DNA of 64,000 bases, from contig DABG01000018.1 of NCBI GenBank assembly GCA_002103075.1, forward strand, positions 468,585 to 532,584, given 5' to 3'. How positions within the stretch are numbered: position 1 is the first letter of the stretch; each line of letters opens with the position of its first letter. The notes beneath the pieces were generated by a model. That model had not been told where the DNA came from, ran no database searches, and saw only the letters and a list, made by a program, of their open reading frames with translations. Positions 8,836 through 18,474 of the stretch are shown here, in pieces. The position numbers were made by a program, and so were the translations under genes. Source of the DNA: Candidatus Gastranaerophilales bacterium HUM_9. GTDB lineage: Bacteria; Cyanobacteriota; Vampirovibrionia; Gastranaerophilales; Gastranaerophilaceae.

Positions 8836-10131
8836 ATGGCAAAAGATAGCCGTTTAAAATGTTCATTTTGTGGTAAAACTCAAGACCAAGTAAAAAAACT
8901 TATTGCAGGTCCAGAGGTTTTTATCTGTGACGAATGTGTTGAACTTTGTAATGAAATTCTTGATGAAGAATTTTTCGATAGAAAAGAGAAAGACGGCGAA
9001 AAAGACAAAGAACAAAAATCTGACGGTTTAGAACTTGATTCAGTTCCAAAACCTCATGAAATCAAGGCTCACCTTGATGAACATATTGTTGGTCAAGACG
9101 ATGCTAAGAAAGTTTTGTCTGTTGCTGTTTATAACCACTACAAACGTTTACAACACAACCAAAATGACTCAGATGTAGAAATTCAAAAATCTAACATCTT
9201 GTTGGTAGGTCCAACAGGTAGCGGTAAAACATTATTGGCACAAACTTTGGCGAAGTTTTTAGATGTACCATTTGCAGTTGCAGATGCGACAACTTTAACA
9301 GAAGCTGGTTATGTTGGTGATGATGTTGAAAATATCTTACTAAGACTTTACCAAAACGCTGATTTTGACGCTAAAAAGGCAGAAAAGGGTATTATCTATA
9401 TCGACGAAATCGATAAGATTGCCCGTAAATCAGAAAATACATCTATTACAAGGGATGTATCAGGTGAAGGTGTACAACAAGCATTATTAAAAATGATTGA
9501 AGGTACTGTTGCAAATGTTCCACCTCAAGGTGGAAGAAAACACCCACATCAAGAGTTTATTCAAATTGATACAAAGAATATTTTGTTCATTGTTGGTGGT
9601 GCGTTTGTTGACTTAGACAAGATTATTGGACATAGAGTTAAGGAAGGTTCTTCAATCGGTTTTGGTGCTAAAGGTGCTGGAACTAGAGCAGAAAAAGAAC
9701 TTGAAGCAGCAAAAATGCTTAAGAAACTTCAACCAGAAGATTTGCTTAAATTTGGTTTAATTCCTGAATTCATCGGTCGTATCCCAATTTTTGCAGTTCT
9801 TGATCCATTGGAAGAAAAAACATTGAAGATGATTTTAACAGAACCTAAGAATGCTGTTATTAAACAATATCAATGCTTGTTGAAAATGGACGGGGTTGAT
9901 TTGGAATTTGAACCTGATGCTATTGATTTGATTGCAAAAGAAGCGATTAAACGTAAAACAGGTGCAAGAGCATTGCGTTCAATTGTTGAAGAACTTATGT
10001 TAGATATTATGTATGATATTCCATCAAAAGGTGATATTGACAAATTCGTAGTAACTAAGAAGATGGTTGAAGATAGAAACCACGGTGAAGTTGTTCAATT
10101 ACCAAAGAAAGATAATGCAGAGATTGCTTAG
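8836..10131 (+). CDS. clpX: ATP-dependent Clp protease ATP-binding subunit ClpX
   Basis: AAA+ unfoldase that selects and feeds substrates to ClpP. The N-terminal zinc domain has Cys9, Cys12, Cys31 and Cys34. Walker A GPTGSGKT is near residue 125, Walker B is IIYIDEIDKI, and the ClpP-contacting IGF loop appears as SSIGFGAK. The standard length of 431 residues and the TTAGGAG site make the start secure. Confidence 0.98.
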   Translation: MAKDSRLKCSFCGKTQDQVKKLIAGPEVFICDECVELCNEILDEEFFDRKEKDGEKDKEQKSDGLELDSVPKPHEIKAHLDEHIVGQDDAKKVLSVAVYNHYKRLQHNQNDSDVEIQKSNILLVGPTGSGKTLLAQTLAKFLDVPFAVADATTLTEAGYVGDDVENILLRLYQNADFDAKKAEKGIIYIDEIDKIARKSENTSITRDVSGEGVQQALLKMIEGTVANVPPQGGRKHPHQEFIQIDTKNILFIVGGAFVDLDKIIGHRVKEGSSIGFGAKGAGTRAEKELEAAKMLKKLQPEDLLKFGLIPEFIGRIPIFAVLDPLEEKTLKMILTEPKNAVIKQYQCLLKMDGVDLEFEPDAIDLIAKEAIKRKTGARALRSIVEELMLDIMYDIPSKGDIDKFVVTKKMVEDRNHGEVVQLPKKDNAEIA

Positions 10132-10147
10132 AAATTTTTAAATATAA

Positions 10148-10189
10148 AACAAGGGGCGATGGTTTCACCATCGCCCCTTGTTCTTTTTT
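10148..10189 (+). terminator. Terminator of the tig-clpP-clpX operon
   Basis: A 16-bp GC-rich stem (AACAAGGGGCGATGGT and its complement) with a 3-base loop, then CTTTTTT. On the other strand it also follows the small membrane gene that ends at 10188. Confidence 0.88.
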
Positions 10190-10334
10190 AGTTACCCATA
10201 TAATGACTAACTACAAACATAAAGATAAATGCTAACAGGACAAAAATCATTGAACTGATTACCCCAGTTCCGTGGCTTTCTGAATAGTTTTCACCTGTCT
10301 GGTTTGTTTTATTTTTTTCGTTGTTATTTTCCAT
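10188..10334 (-). CDS. 48-residue single-pass membrane peptide
   Basis: A small gene with a clear ribosome site (GATAGGAG, spaced 5 bases from ATG). It starts 8 bases after the stop of the ion permease, as the third gene of that operon. Residues 1-24 are polar (MENNNEKNKTNQTGENYSES), and residues 25-46 form one hydrophobic helix (VISSMIFVLLAFIFMFVVSHY). I do not recognise the family. Position and size suggest an accessory or stabilising subunit of the permease. Confidence 0.75.
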   Translation of the reverse strand: MENNNEKNKTNQTGENYSESHGTGVISSMIFVLLAFIFMFVVSHYMGN

Positions 10335-10342
10335 AGTTGCTC

Positions 10343-11662
10343 CTATCTCAAAAATCTAGCATATATATACACAGTACTTAGAACTAATGAAATTAGAACT
10401 ACGATTGTACCGTATTTTAGGTATTCCATAAATGATATGAAATGACCTTCTTTTCTAGCGTTTTCTGATACAATAACATTTGCGGCAGCACCGATTATTG
10501 TAAGGTTGCCTCCAAGACAAGCACCCAATGAAAGTGCCCACCATAGTGGATATGTATATGTTGCACCCATTGTTTTTTGGATTTCAACGAGCATTGGCGC
10601 CATCGTTGCAGTATATGGTATGTTATCAATAACACCTGATATTAATCCTGATGCCCATAGTACAAGCATTGATGTCGCTGCTTGACTACCTTGTGTTACC
10701 TTGATAATCCATTCTGCCATTAGTCTGATACCACCAGTCGCTTCTAGTCCACCTATTATAATAAATAGACCTACGAAGAAGAAAATGGTGTTCCATTCAA
10801 CTTCTTTAAAGATTTCTGATGGTTTTTCAAATACTAACAAGAACGCTGCACCAAACATTGCTGCAACGCATGTTGAGATATGAGTTATATCGTGGGTCAT
10901 AAACCCTAAGATTACTAATCCTAATGTTATTGTTGAACGTATCATTAGTGATTTGTCTGTTATAGTGTGAGAATTATCAATATTGCTTATTTCTGCCATC
11001 TTTTCTGGATTAGCATGCAATTTTTTCTTAAAGATGAATGACAAAACTATTATAACAGCAACCAATATAATTGCGATTATAGGTGTAAGTTCTTTTATGA
11101 AATCCATAAATGAAAGTCCGCCAGCACTACCAATAATAATGTTTGGTGGGTCACCAATTAGTGTTGCTGTTCCACCAATATTTGATGATACGATTTCTGT
11201 AATCAAAAATGGTATTGGGTCTAGTTCAAGAGTTTTAGCAATGACAAAAGTTATTGGCATAACCAAAATAACAGTTGTTACGTTGTCTAAAAAACTACTT
11301 GTAATTGCTGTAAATAAACCTAATACACATAATATTTTAATTGGGTGACCTTTAGTGAATTTTAAAAGTTCGTTTGCAATCCAGTTAAATACGCCACTTC
11401 TTGTGGTTATCAATACGATAATCATCATAGAAATAAGCAAGAATATTACATTAAAATCAATATAGTTTACAAAATAAGTTGGGTTGAGTACCCCTGCAAC
11501 ATCTTTTGATTGACTAACAAGTCCTAAAATGATTGTTAATACAGCACCTAACAATGCTATAGTAACTTTTGGAATTCGTTCTAGTGCAATAAATACGTAT
11601 GCAACTAATAGTATAATCGCAGAGATTAAGATGTTGTGTGAAGCGATAAAACTAGTTAACAT
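10343..11662 (-). CDS. ArsB/NhaD/CitM-superfamily ion permease
   Basis: A 439-residue polytopic membrane protein with about 11-12 hydrophobic segments. Family signatures are GGTATLIGDPPNIIIGS in the first half (about residues 160-176) and the related IDNIPYTATMAPML hairpin in the second half, a typical inverted repeat of the ion-transporter superfamily. Members move Na+/H+, arsenite or dicarboxylates; substrate cannot be read from sequence. Translational coupling (7-base overlap) with an upstream OadG-like subunit points to sodium chemistry. Confidence 0.85.
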   Translation of the reverse strand: MLTSFIASHNILISAIILLVAYVFIALERIPKVTIALLGAVLTIILGLVSQSKDVAGVLNPTYFVNYIDFNVIFLLISMMIIVLITTRSGVFNWIANELLKFTKGHPIKILCVLGLFTAITSSFLDNVTTVILVMPITFVIAKTLELDPIPFLITEIVSSNIGGTATLIGDPPNIIIGSAGGLSFMDFIKELTPIIAIILVAVIIVLSFIFKKKLHANPEKMAEISNIDNSHTITDKSLMIRSTITLGLVILGFMTHDITHISTCVAAMFGAAFLLVFEKPSEIFKEVEWNTIFFFVGLFIIIGGLEATGGIRLMAEWIIKVTQGSQAATSMLVLWASGLISGVIDNIPYTATMAPMLVEIQKTMGATYTYPLWWALSLGACLGGNLTIIGAAANVIVSENARKEGHFISFMEYLKYGTIVVLISLVLSTVYIYARFLR

Positions 11663-11904
11663 ACCTTGCTCCTTTCATGCATAGCACACGCAATAGCAAG
11701 TGCAATTTCGTCATCTTTAGAAGATGTTTTCTTTTGCTTAGAGCTCTTAACTTCTGGTATTTCTTCTGGAAAATACTTATTAATGATTTTTAGACAGTAT
11801 GATGAAATATTCATTGAAAAAATCATAATAGTAAGAAAGAAAAATACCATACCCATACCGATAGCCATAACAAACAAGCCATCATATAATAAATCAGTGT
11901 TCAT
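11656..11904 (-). CDS. OadG-like small membrane subunit (second copy)
   Basis: An 82-residue protein with one N-terminal membrane helix (VMAIGMGMVFFFLTIMIF), a short INKYFPEE segment and a C-terminal DDEIALAIACAM helix. This is the arrangement of the gamma subunit of Na+-pumping decarboxylases. It is clearly paralogous to the genuine OadG at 59430-59663 (shared VMAIGMG, INK-FPE and EIA-AI). Instead of a decarboxylase, its partner is the ion permease, whose start it overlaps. In Oad complexes the gamma subunit holds the membrane and catalytic parts together; the role here is unknown. Confidence 0.8.
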   Translation of the reverse strand: MNTDLLYDGLFVMAIGMGMVFFFLTIMIFSMNISSYCLKIINKYFPEEIPEVKSSKQKKTSSKDDEIALAIACAMHERSKVC

Positions 11905-11959
11905 TATTTTCTCCTTTTATTATTAATATATTCAACTGTAAAAATTAATAATAAAAAGG

Positions 11960-12331
11960 TTATGGTGCTCTAGTGCAAATCTCATTTTTTAAAAGTGGAG
12001 ATATTTTATGAGAGTTTGCAGCAATATATTTTTCGTTTGTATATAAATTAAATTTATTATTGTATTTATCGAATAATGGAACATCACCAATGAAAATATT
12101 TAGATTAAATGAGTTATCATTATCGGTGTTAGATATTTCAATAGAATCATTGTTCCAAGTCGCAATATCCATATCATACTTTGAATAATCAGCAGACAAA
12201 GTATTGTATGGGATAGTTTTAAGGGCAGAGTGGGTGCAATTAAGCACAGATTCATCTGCATTACATACATTGAATAATAATGATGTAAATACTAATAATA
12301 CTAATGCTAATGTATTTATTAACTTCCTCAC
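11960..12331 (-). CDS. Small secreted protein, unknown function
   Basis: A 123-residue protein with a plausible signal peptide: positive MRKL, hydrophobic to about residue 20, cut near CNA-DE. The mature part is Asn/Asp-rich with three cysteines and no family I recognise. The only in-frame start is GTG without a Shine-Dalgarno site, though TAAAATAAT lies just before it, so a leaderless transcript or a slightly different start is possible. It may head the OadG-like/permease operon, 55 bases downstream. Confidence 0.6.
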   Translation of the reverse strand: MRKLINTLALVLLVFTSLLFNVCNADESVLNCTHSALKTIPYNTLSADYSKYDMDIATWNNDSIEISNTDNDNSFNLNIFIGDVPLFDKYNNKFNLYTNEKYIAANSHKISPLLKNEICTRAP

Positions 12332-12535
12332 GAGATTATTTTAACATAAAAAATAAATGGTATATAGACATGTGTATTAATTTTTAGTTATTGAAATCAT
12401 ATTGAGGGTGTGCTAAAAACAAATATAATCAGTCATTGTGTGCGATAGAATTGTAGGTTGGGGTTTTTACCCCAACAAAAGATGTTCAGGGGGATGCTGA
12501 AATAATTCCCACTACTGTCCATGATAATTTTAAAT

Positions 12536-12662
12536 ACGCCATTGCGAACGATTAAACGGTTTGTAATGTATTAAGTGCGGCAATCCATAAATCAACTGTT
12601 CTTCGTACATACAAAAACTTTTTCTGGATTACCACGTCGCTTCGCTCCTCGTAATGACATGT
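12536..12662 (+). repeat. Dispersed intergenic repeat, copy A
   Basis: About 125 bases containing GGCAATCCATAAATCAACTG, CTGGATTACCACGTCGC and TTCGCTCCTCGTAATGAC. The same modules occur in reverse orientation at 55397-55535 with only scattered differences, and shortened forms lie at 45395-45432 and 52395-52460. Confidence 0.8.
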
Positions 12663-12678
12663 AAAATGACTTTTACGG

Positions 12679-12703
12679 AGACCCTGAAACAAGTTCAGGG
12701 TGA
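12679..12703. repeat. Short hairpin repeat (ACCCTGAA...TTCAGGGT)
   Basis: ACCCTGAA and TTCAGGGT form a perfect hairpin. The same module occurs at 55243-55270. Similar short palindromes are common intergenic repeats in many bacteria. Confidence 0.7.
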
Positions 12704-12718
12704 CTAAAACCAAATATA

Positions 12719-12862
12719 TATAGTCATTCCGAATTGCGAATTTACGGACGAACGACACGAAGTTAGTTCGGATAGCGAACAGATTGAGCCGACTGTGACA
12801 ACGTCACAAAAGGTGAAACTCTGTGAGCGTGGAGTAAATTCAAGACTATTTCGGAATCCCTG
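12719..12862. repeat. MITE-like element with inverted ends
   Basis: About 140 bases bounded by ATTCCGAA and TTCGGAAT, with no ORF and internal palindromes. It has the size and inverted ends of a non-autonomous miniature element, but no target duplication is evident. Confidence 0.4.
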
Positions 12863-12879
12863 CGGACATATAAATTAAA

Positions 12880-12916
12880 AACAAGGGCAGGTTTGTTTAA
12901 CAAACCTGCCCTTGTT
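12880..12916 (-). terminator. Terminator of ppdK
   Basis: A 16-bp stem beginning AACAAGGGCAGGTTTG with a short loop. On the minus strand it is followed by TTTTTAATTT. Confidence 0.85.
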
Positions 12917-12939
12917 ATATATTAAGAATTATTCTTAAC

Positions 12940-15588
12940 TTATTTAGCTTCAACAACTGCTTGAGCTGCTGCAAGTTTTGCTTGTGGAATTCTGAATGGA
13001 GAACAAGAAACATAGTTCAAACCAATTCTGTGACAGAATTTTACAGAATCAGGGTCACCACCGTGTTCACCACAAACACCACCAACTAAGTTAGGGTTAA
13101 CTGATTTACCTTTAACCATAGACATTTCAACAAGTTGTCCAACACCTTTAACATCAAGTGTTTCAAATGGGTTTGAAGGTAAGATTTTTTGTTCAACATA
13201 TCTGTTTAAGAATTTACCTTCAGCATCATCTCTTGAATAACCGAATGTCATTTGTGTTAAGTCATTAGTACCGAATGAGAAGAATTCAGCGTATTCTGCA
13301 ACTTCATCAGCTGTTAAAGCTGCACGAGGAATTTCAATCATTGTACCGAACTTATAATCAACTTTGATGCCCTTTTCAGCCATAACAAGTTCTGCAACTT
13401 TTTCAAGGATATCCTTAGCTACTTTCAACTCGTTAACGTGACCGATAAGTGGAATCATTACCCAAGGTTTAACATCTAATCCTTCTTTTTTCAAATCACA
13501 ACATGCTTCAAAGATTGCTCTAACTTGCATTTCGTTGATTTCAGGATAAGTTAAACCAAGACGGCAACCTCTTAAGCCCATCATTGGGTTAGATTCTGAC
13601 AATCCTTCAACTACGTGTAACATAGCTTCTTTCTCAGATGCATCTTTGCCTTGAGCCTTTAATGTAGCAACTTCTGCGATTAAAGTTTCTTTATCAGGCA
13701 AGAATTCGTGTAAAGGTGGGTCAAGAAGTCTGATTGTCATATGGTGTTCGCTACCTAATGCTTTGAACATTGAGTAGAAATCATCATATTGCATTGGTAA
13801 TAATTTGTCTAATGCTTCACGTCTAGCTTCTGGAGTACCTGCGATAATCATCTTTTGTACCCAAGGAAGTCTGTCTGGGTCCATGAACATGTGTTCTGTA
13901 CGACAAAGACCAACACCTTCTGCACCAAACTTGATTGCGTTAGCAATGTCTTTAGGTGTATCAGCGTTTGCTTCAACTTCCATAGTTCTGATTTCATCAA
14001 CCCAAGAGAAGAATTTGTTCCAGTTGTCATCTATTTGTGCGTCAACAAGTTTAACAGCACCTTCCATAACGATACCTTTACCACCATCAAGTGAGATAAT
14101 GTCGTCTTTGTGGTAAACAGTTCCGTCACAACCAGTCAATGTTTCTTTAGCTAGGTCGATTTTCATATCTTCACAACCAGAAACACAAGGTTTACCCATA
14201 CCTTTTGCAACAACAGCTGCGTGAGATGTAGCACCACCTCTAAGAGTAAGTACACCTTGAGAAACAGCCATACCGTGAATATCATCAGGACAAGTTTCTA
14301 TACGAACAAGGATAACCTTTTCGCCTGCTTCACCACGTTTAGCAGCTTCTTCTGTATCAAAAACGATTTTACCAACAGCAGCCCCTGGAGATGCGTTTAC
14401 ACCTTGTGCAATCTTGTGAGCGTCGGCCATAGCTTTTGCTTCAAAACAAGGTAGTAAAATTTGGTTTACACTGTATGGGTCAACTAATTGAATAGCACGT
14501 TCTTTTGAAATAATGCCTTCTTCACACATATCAACAGCGATTTTTACAGCAGCAGCTGCAGTTCTCTTACCGTTACGTGTTTGAAGAATGTATAATTTAC
14601 CACGTTCAATAGTGAATTCCATATCTTGAACATCTTTGTAGCCAAGCTCAAGTTTCTTAGCAATTTCAACATATTGTTTGTATAGGTCTGGCATTTCAGT
14701 TTCCAATTCAGCAATAGGTTTTGGAGTTCTGATACCAGCAACAACGTCTTCACCTTGAGCGTTTGTCAAGTATTCACCGTAGAATTTGTTTTCACCTGTT
14801 GCAGGGTTACGAGTGAATGAAACACCTGTAGCACAATCATCACCCATGTTACCGAATACCATAGATTGAACGTTTACAGCTGTACCAAAGTTGTGGTCAA
14901 TCTTGTTCATGTTTCTGTATGCAACAGCACGTGGAATGTTCCAAGAACGGAATACAGCTTCAATTGCTTCTTGAAGTTGTACATAAGGATCTTGTGGAAA
15001 TTCTTTTCCTGTAACTTCTTTGATTAAGTTTTTGTATACAGGAATAAGTGATTTAAGACCTTCTGCTGAGATTTCTGTATCTTGTGAAACGCCTTCACGT
15101 TCTTTTACTTTTTCTAATTCAGATTCAAAATATTTTTGTCTGTCCATTTCCCAAGCAACAGAACCAAACATAGTTAAGAATCTTCTATATGAGTCATAGC
15201 AGAAACGAGGATTGTTTGTAAGCTTAATCATAGCTTCAACAGTTTGGTCGTTAAGACCAAGGTTAAGAATAGTTTCCATCATACCAGGCATAGAAACTCT
15301 AGCACCTGAACGAACTGAAACTAAAAGAGGATTTTCAGCATCGCCGAATTTTTGTCCTTTTTGAGCTTCTACTTCCTTAAGTGCAGTTCTAACTTCGTCC
15401 ATAAGACCTTCTGGCATTTTGTTGCCATTGTTTATATAATCCATACAAGTTTCTGTAGTGATAGTTAATCCTGGAGGAACTGGTAAGCCAAGATTAGTCA
15501 TTTCTGCTAAGTTAGCACCCTTTCCGCCCAAAAGATTACGCATATCAGCGTTGCCTTCTTTAAAAAGCCATACTCTTTTTTCTGCCAT
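12940..15588 (-). CDS. ppdK: Pyruvate, phosphate dikinase
   Basis: Interconverts PEP, AMP and PPi with pyruvate, ATP and Pi. The N-terminal ATP-grasp domain begins GGKGANLAEM and LPVPPGLTI. The central swivelling domain carries the phospho-histidine motif GGATSHAAVVAKGMG (near residue 456). The C-terminal TIM barrel shows EIPRAALTADEVAEYAEFFSFGTNDLTQ and the CGEHGGDP end. At 882 residues it is full length, starting after AAGGAG. In an anaerobe it probably runs toward pyruvate and ATP, complementing the pckA and oadGAB genes in this window. Confidence 0.97.
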   Translation of the reverse strand: MAEKRVWLFKEGNADMRNLLGGKGANLAEMTNLGLPVPPGLTITTETCMDYINNGNKMPEGLMDEVRTALKEVEAQKGQKFGDAENPLLVSVRSGARVSMPGMMETILNLGLNDQTVEAMIKLTNNPRFCYDSYRRFLTMFGSVAWEMDRQKYFESELEKVKEREGVSQDTEISAEGLKSLIPVYKNLIKEVTGKEFPQDPYVQLQEAIEAVFRSWNIPRAVAYRNMNKIDHNFGTAVNVQSMVFGNMGDDCATGVSFTRNPATGENKFYGEYLTNAQGEDVVAGIRTPKPIAELETEMPDLYKQYVEIAKKLELGYKDVQDMEFTIERGKLYILQTRNGKRTAAAAVKIAVDMCEEGIISKERAIQLVDPYSVNQILLPCFEAKAMADAHKIAQGVNASPGAAVGKIVFDTEEAAKRGEAGEKVILVRIETCPDDIHGMAVSQGVLTLRGGATSHAAVVAKGMGKPCVSGCEDMKIDLAKETLTGCDGTVYHKDDIISLDGGKGIVMEGAVKLVDAQIDDNWNKFFSWVDEIRTMEVEANADTPKDIANAIKFGAEGVGLCRTEHMFMDPDRLPWVQKMIIAGTPEARREALDKLLPMQYDDFYSMFKALGSEHHMTIRLLDPPLHEFLPDKETLIAEVATLKAQGKDASEKEAMLHVVEGLSESNPMMGLRGCRLGLTYPEINEMQVRAIFEACCDLKKEGLDVKPWVMIPLIGHVNELKVAKDILEKVAELVMAEKGIKVDYKFGTMIEIPRAALTADEVAEYAEFFSFGTNDLTQMTFGYSRDDAEGKFLNRYVEQKILPSNPFETLDVKGVGQLVEMSMVKGKSVNPNLVGGVCGEHGGDPDSVKFCHRIGLNYVSCSPFRIPQAKLAAAQAVVEAK

Positions 15589-15816
15589 TTTTTTCTCCTT
15601 ATTGTTTTTGTCTAAATTCCCAAAAAAGATATAAAAAATTGTAGCATAAAAATAGGAGATTACAAAATAAAAAAGTATTAAATTGAGTTTGTAAATCTTT
15701 GTTTGAGGGATTTGTTGGTTTGTGAAATGAAATTTAAAGTTGGGTGTGAAAATCTAAAATAAAATTTTGCTTGAAATTTAAAAGTGGTTATGTAATAATT
15801 GATGTATGAAGTTTGT

Positions 15817-15890
15817 GCCAAGGTAGCTCAGTTGGTGAGAGCGCACGGCTCATACCCGTGAGGTCGAGAGTTCGAATCTCTCCCTTGGTA
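15817..15890 (+). tRNA. tRNA-Met (anticodon CAT)
   Basis: A 74-base cloverleaf: acceptor GCCAAGG/CCTTGGT (one G-U), D-arm GCTC...GAGC, anticodon stem CACGG/CCGTG around CTCATAC, T-arm GAGAG-TTCGAAT-CTCTC and discriminator A. CCA is not encoded. The anticodon stem lacks the three G-C pairs of initiator tRNA, so it is elongator Met, or possibly Ile2 with a modified C. Its 3' side is the entry point of the accessory island. Confidence 0.93.
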
Positions 15891-16063
15891 AAAAAAAGAT
15901 AGGTTTAAGACCTGTCTTTTTTTTATGCTTGAATGCGTTTTGCGATAAACCAACAATTTTGTACACTCAGGGAGAGAAAATATATCACGGGAAATCGCCG
16001 TGACGCAGGTTTGGAAACTTCAATGAAAGTTGTAATGTTTTTGTGTAAGGTTGGATAAAATTT
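15891..16063 (+). repeat. tRNA-downstream repeat, copy 1 (island boundary)
   Basis: It includes a terminator (AGATAGGT/ACCTGTCT plus eight Ts, about 15898-15924). A stretch then runs through AAACCAACAATTTTGT, CTCAGGGAGAGAAAATAT, TCACGGGAAATCGCCGTGA and GACGCAGGTTTGGAAAC. Closely similar copies lie at 33814-33955 and 35112-35250, with a partial copy at 33534-33610. The repeats probably mark successive integrations behind the tRNA. Confidence 0.85.
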
Positions 16064-16391
16064 CTATAATTTATCAGTCCAATTTGAATAGATATTTTTT
16101 ATAAAATTTCAAACAGGCAGCTACTTTGAGGCTGATTTTCACTGTTGAGATGAGTGGTGAATTTTTGCACAAAATTATACTTTTCTTGCACTATTTTGCA
16201 CTAAAATTCTAAAAGCTTTACTTTAAATTGCCTTTAATCCCTACTACATTTGAATATTAGCGTTGACCATTTTGAATAAAAAGATTTTATCTTGTAATTT
16301 GATATGTGTCGAAATATCTCTGAGATTGAGACTTAGGATTTGATATTTCCCTCAACAAGAGCGATTAATGTGTGTGTAAGGATTTTTAAAT
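16064..16391. other. Gene-free region with TTTTGCAC-type repeats
   Basis: No ORF. Three closely spaced motifs (TTTTGCAC at about 16163, CTTGCACT at about 16185 and TTTTGCACT at about 16194) resemble repeated transposase-binding sites near an element end. The remainder is AT-rich with no clear signal except GTGTGTGTAAGG before the next ORF. Confidence 0.4.
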
Positions 16392-17801
16392 ATGACATAT
16401 GTACCAGAAAAAGCAAAGCAAATCACACTTGCAAGGTTTGATTTAGTCCACAAATGGCTTGAGTTTCGCCGAAAATCGAATATCAAAATCCAAGCGGATT
16501 ATGATTTTGTCAAATTGCACAACACGACGGATTCACATTTGCGTCAGGTGTTGGGCAAAGTTTCCCGCAGCTCGATTCATCGCTGGAACGCTACGCTTGA
16601 TGGTTCCGAAGACTACGAAAAACTTCTACTGCAATACAGATATTCCCAAAATGGTGAGTTCAGAACCACTTTGACCGACGAAGAAATAAAAATCTTTATG
16701 AGCCTACTTTTGCACCCGAATAGATTTTCTAGCGGCAAAGCCACCGCCCTTACAAAATACAAATTAAAAGAACAAGGTCAGGATTTTATCCCCGCAGATG
16801 CGACTTTCCGCCCTTAGAAACGCAATAACAAACCTCGATATGTGCCGAAAATCATTTATCAGGATAATGGCAGAGCTTTTAGAGCGAAATATTTCACCAA
16901 CGACAAGGGTTTTAACGAACTCGGGTTTCAAGGTCTTTATTCAAAACTAGGGATTGAAACGGTTTTCGCCAGACCTTATAACACCAGAGCGAAAGTCATC
17001 GAGCGATTTTTCAAAGAGTTTCAAGAAGGCTTTGAAAAACTTATGCCAAGTTATGTCGGAAGCAACATCGCAAACAAACCTGCGTATTTGATGCGAAATG
17101 AAAAGTTGCACAAACAAATTCATAATGATTACATTCCAACTTTAGAAGAAACAATAAAAATGATAGATATGTGGCTGAAATTCAAAAACTCTCAAACCTG
17201 CCCAAATGCGCCAAACAAAACAATCGCAGAGATTTTGAAAGATAGAAAACGCCAAAATATAAATCCCGACACCCTCGATGATTTAATGCTTGCGACCGAG
17301 GTTAAAACAATTCAACGAAACGGCGTCAGGTTCTTGGGTTGTGACTATTTTGACGAACGGCTTTACGGCTTCAAAAGCAAAGTGTTAATCAAATACAACC
17401 TTTTTGATCTCACAAAAATCAAAGTTTTTACCCCGAAGGGCGAGTATTTATGCACTGCTGAGCGTGTAACCGAAACCCATCCGATGGCGAAATTATTGGG
17501 CGATGTCAAAGACTACGAAGACTACAAACAAAAAATCGTTCGGCAAAAACAACTCAAAAAGAAAACCGTAAATGCTGTCAAGAATTACTTTTCAACCGAA
17601 GAAATAAAATATCTTGAATCCAAAATGGACGAAGAAATTTCACCACCCGTTCAAACTGCGTTCAAAGAGAGTTCAAAAGCTGTTCAACCCCTGTTCAAAA
17701 ACAACTCGCAAAAATATGAATACTTAATCAAACACGATCCAACCAACCCTTGGATTGCAGAATTTAGAGAAACAAAGGAGTATGGGCTTTTATATGAATA
17801 A
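16392..17801 (+). pseudogene. Mu-like (DDE) transposase, broken by deletion
   Basis: Two reading segments form one damaged gene. The first (16392-16817, 141 codons) is the N-terminal DNA-binding part and stops at a TAG. The second (continuous in frame from about 16830, first GTG at 16842, to 17801) resumes at KPRYVPKIIYQDNGRAF, inside the catalytic core. It holds the second catalytic Asp (YQDNG) and the Glu (VIERFFKEF), followed by a Mu-type beta-barrel C-terminal domain. The stretch expected to carry the first catalytic Asp is missing, so the enzyme should be inactive. Codon use is more GC-rich than the host genes. Mu A and Tn7 TnsB are relatives; no TniQ or cas gene is present. Confidence 0.8.
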
Positions 17802-18474
17802 GACTTTTGTAAGGACAAATAATGTCAAAAACTTTATCGGACTTGTGGAAAATCTGGTTAACAAACCAAAAAACATTCCTAAAATGGGACTTGTGTATGG
17901 TGAGCCCGGGCTCGGCAAAACGCAAACTGCCTTGTGGCTTGCGTGCAAGTACGATGGGATTTATCTTCGAGCTTCAAATCTAATGACAGGAAGATGGCTT
18001 CTTGACGGTTTGATAAAAGAAATGGACGAACTGCCAAGATACTTGACTTCGGACAACTTCAACCTTGTGGTTAAAAAACTCAAAGCCAATCCGAAAGTGA
18101 TTTTTATTGACGAAATTGACTACCTGATGAACAATTTTAAGACTGTTGAAATCCTCAGAGATTTGCACGACGAGACTGACTGCCCGATTATTATAATTGG
18201 AATGGGCTTGGCACACAGGAAACTAGAACGATACAAACACCTTTATGATAGGTTTTCAGAGATTTTAAAATTTGAAACCTTTGGCATGAGCGATATTACT
18301 CAAATTGTAAATGAGCTTTCGCAAGTGCCGATATCTGCAGATGCAATTGAATATATCCACCAAAAATACAACCGCTTCAGGCAAATTGTTCAACTGATAA
18401 ACAAACTCGAAACCTTGACAAAAGAAAATAATCTGACCGAAATTAATATGGAGGTGATTAGACAAATTCTATGA
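17794..18474 (+). CDS. MuB/TnsC-like AAA ATPase of a transposable element
   Basis: DNA transposition ATPase that would select target DNA and stimulate the transposase. Walker A GEPGLGKTQTA is near residues 31-41, Walker B VIFIDEIDYL near 103, and a C-terminal helical region ends the 226-residue protein. The ATG at 17794 overlaps the transposase stop; AAAGGAG is 13 bases upstream, so an upstream ATG at 17782 is also possible. The reading frame is intact although the transposase is broken. Confidence 0.82.
   Translation: MNKTFVRTNNVKNFIGLVENLVNKPKNIPKMGLVYGEPGLGKTQTALWLACKYDGIYLRASNLMTGRWLLDGLIKEMDELPRYLTSDNFNLVVKKLKANPKVIFIDEIDYLMNNFKTVEILRDLHDETDCPIIIIGMGLAHRKLERYKHLYDRFSEILKFETFGMSDITQIVNELSQVPISADAIEYIHQKYNRFRQIVQLINKLETLTKENNLTEINMEVIRQIL

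Larger units (their letters stand above)
12332..12879. other. Gene-free region built of dispersed repeats
   Basis: About 550 bases with no convincing ORF. It contains several repeat modules described separately, a short hairpin GTTGGGGTTTTTACCCCAAC near 12455, and unique AT-rich spacers. Confidence 0.7.

Noticed and set aside
15817..15890. Initiator tRNA-fMet
   Set aside because: The anticodon stem CACGG/CCGTG lacks the three consecutive G-C pairs, and position 1-72 is G-U rather than an unpaired C-A.
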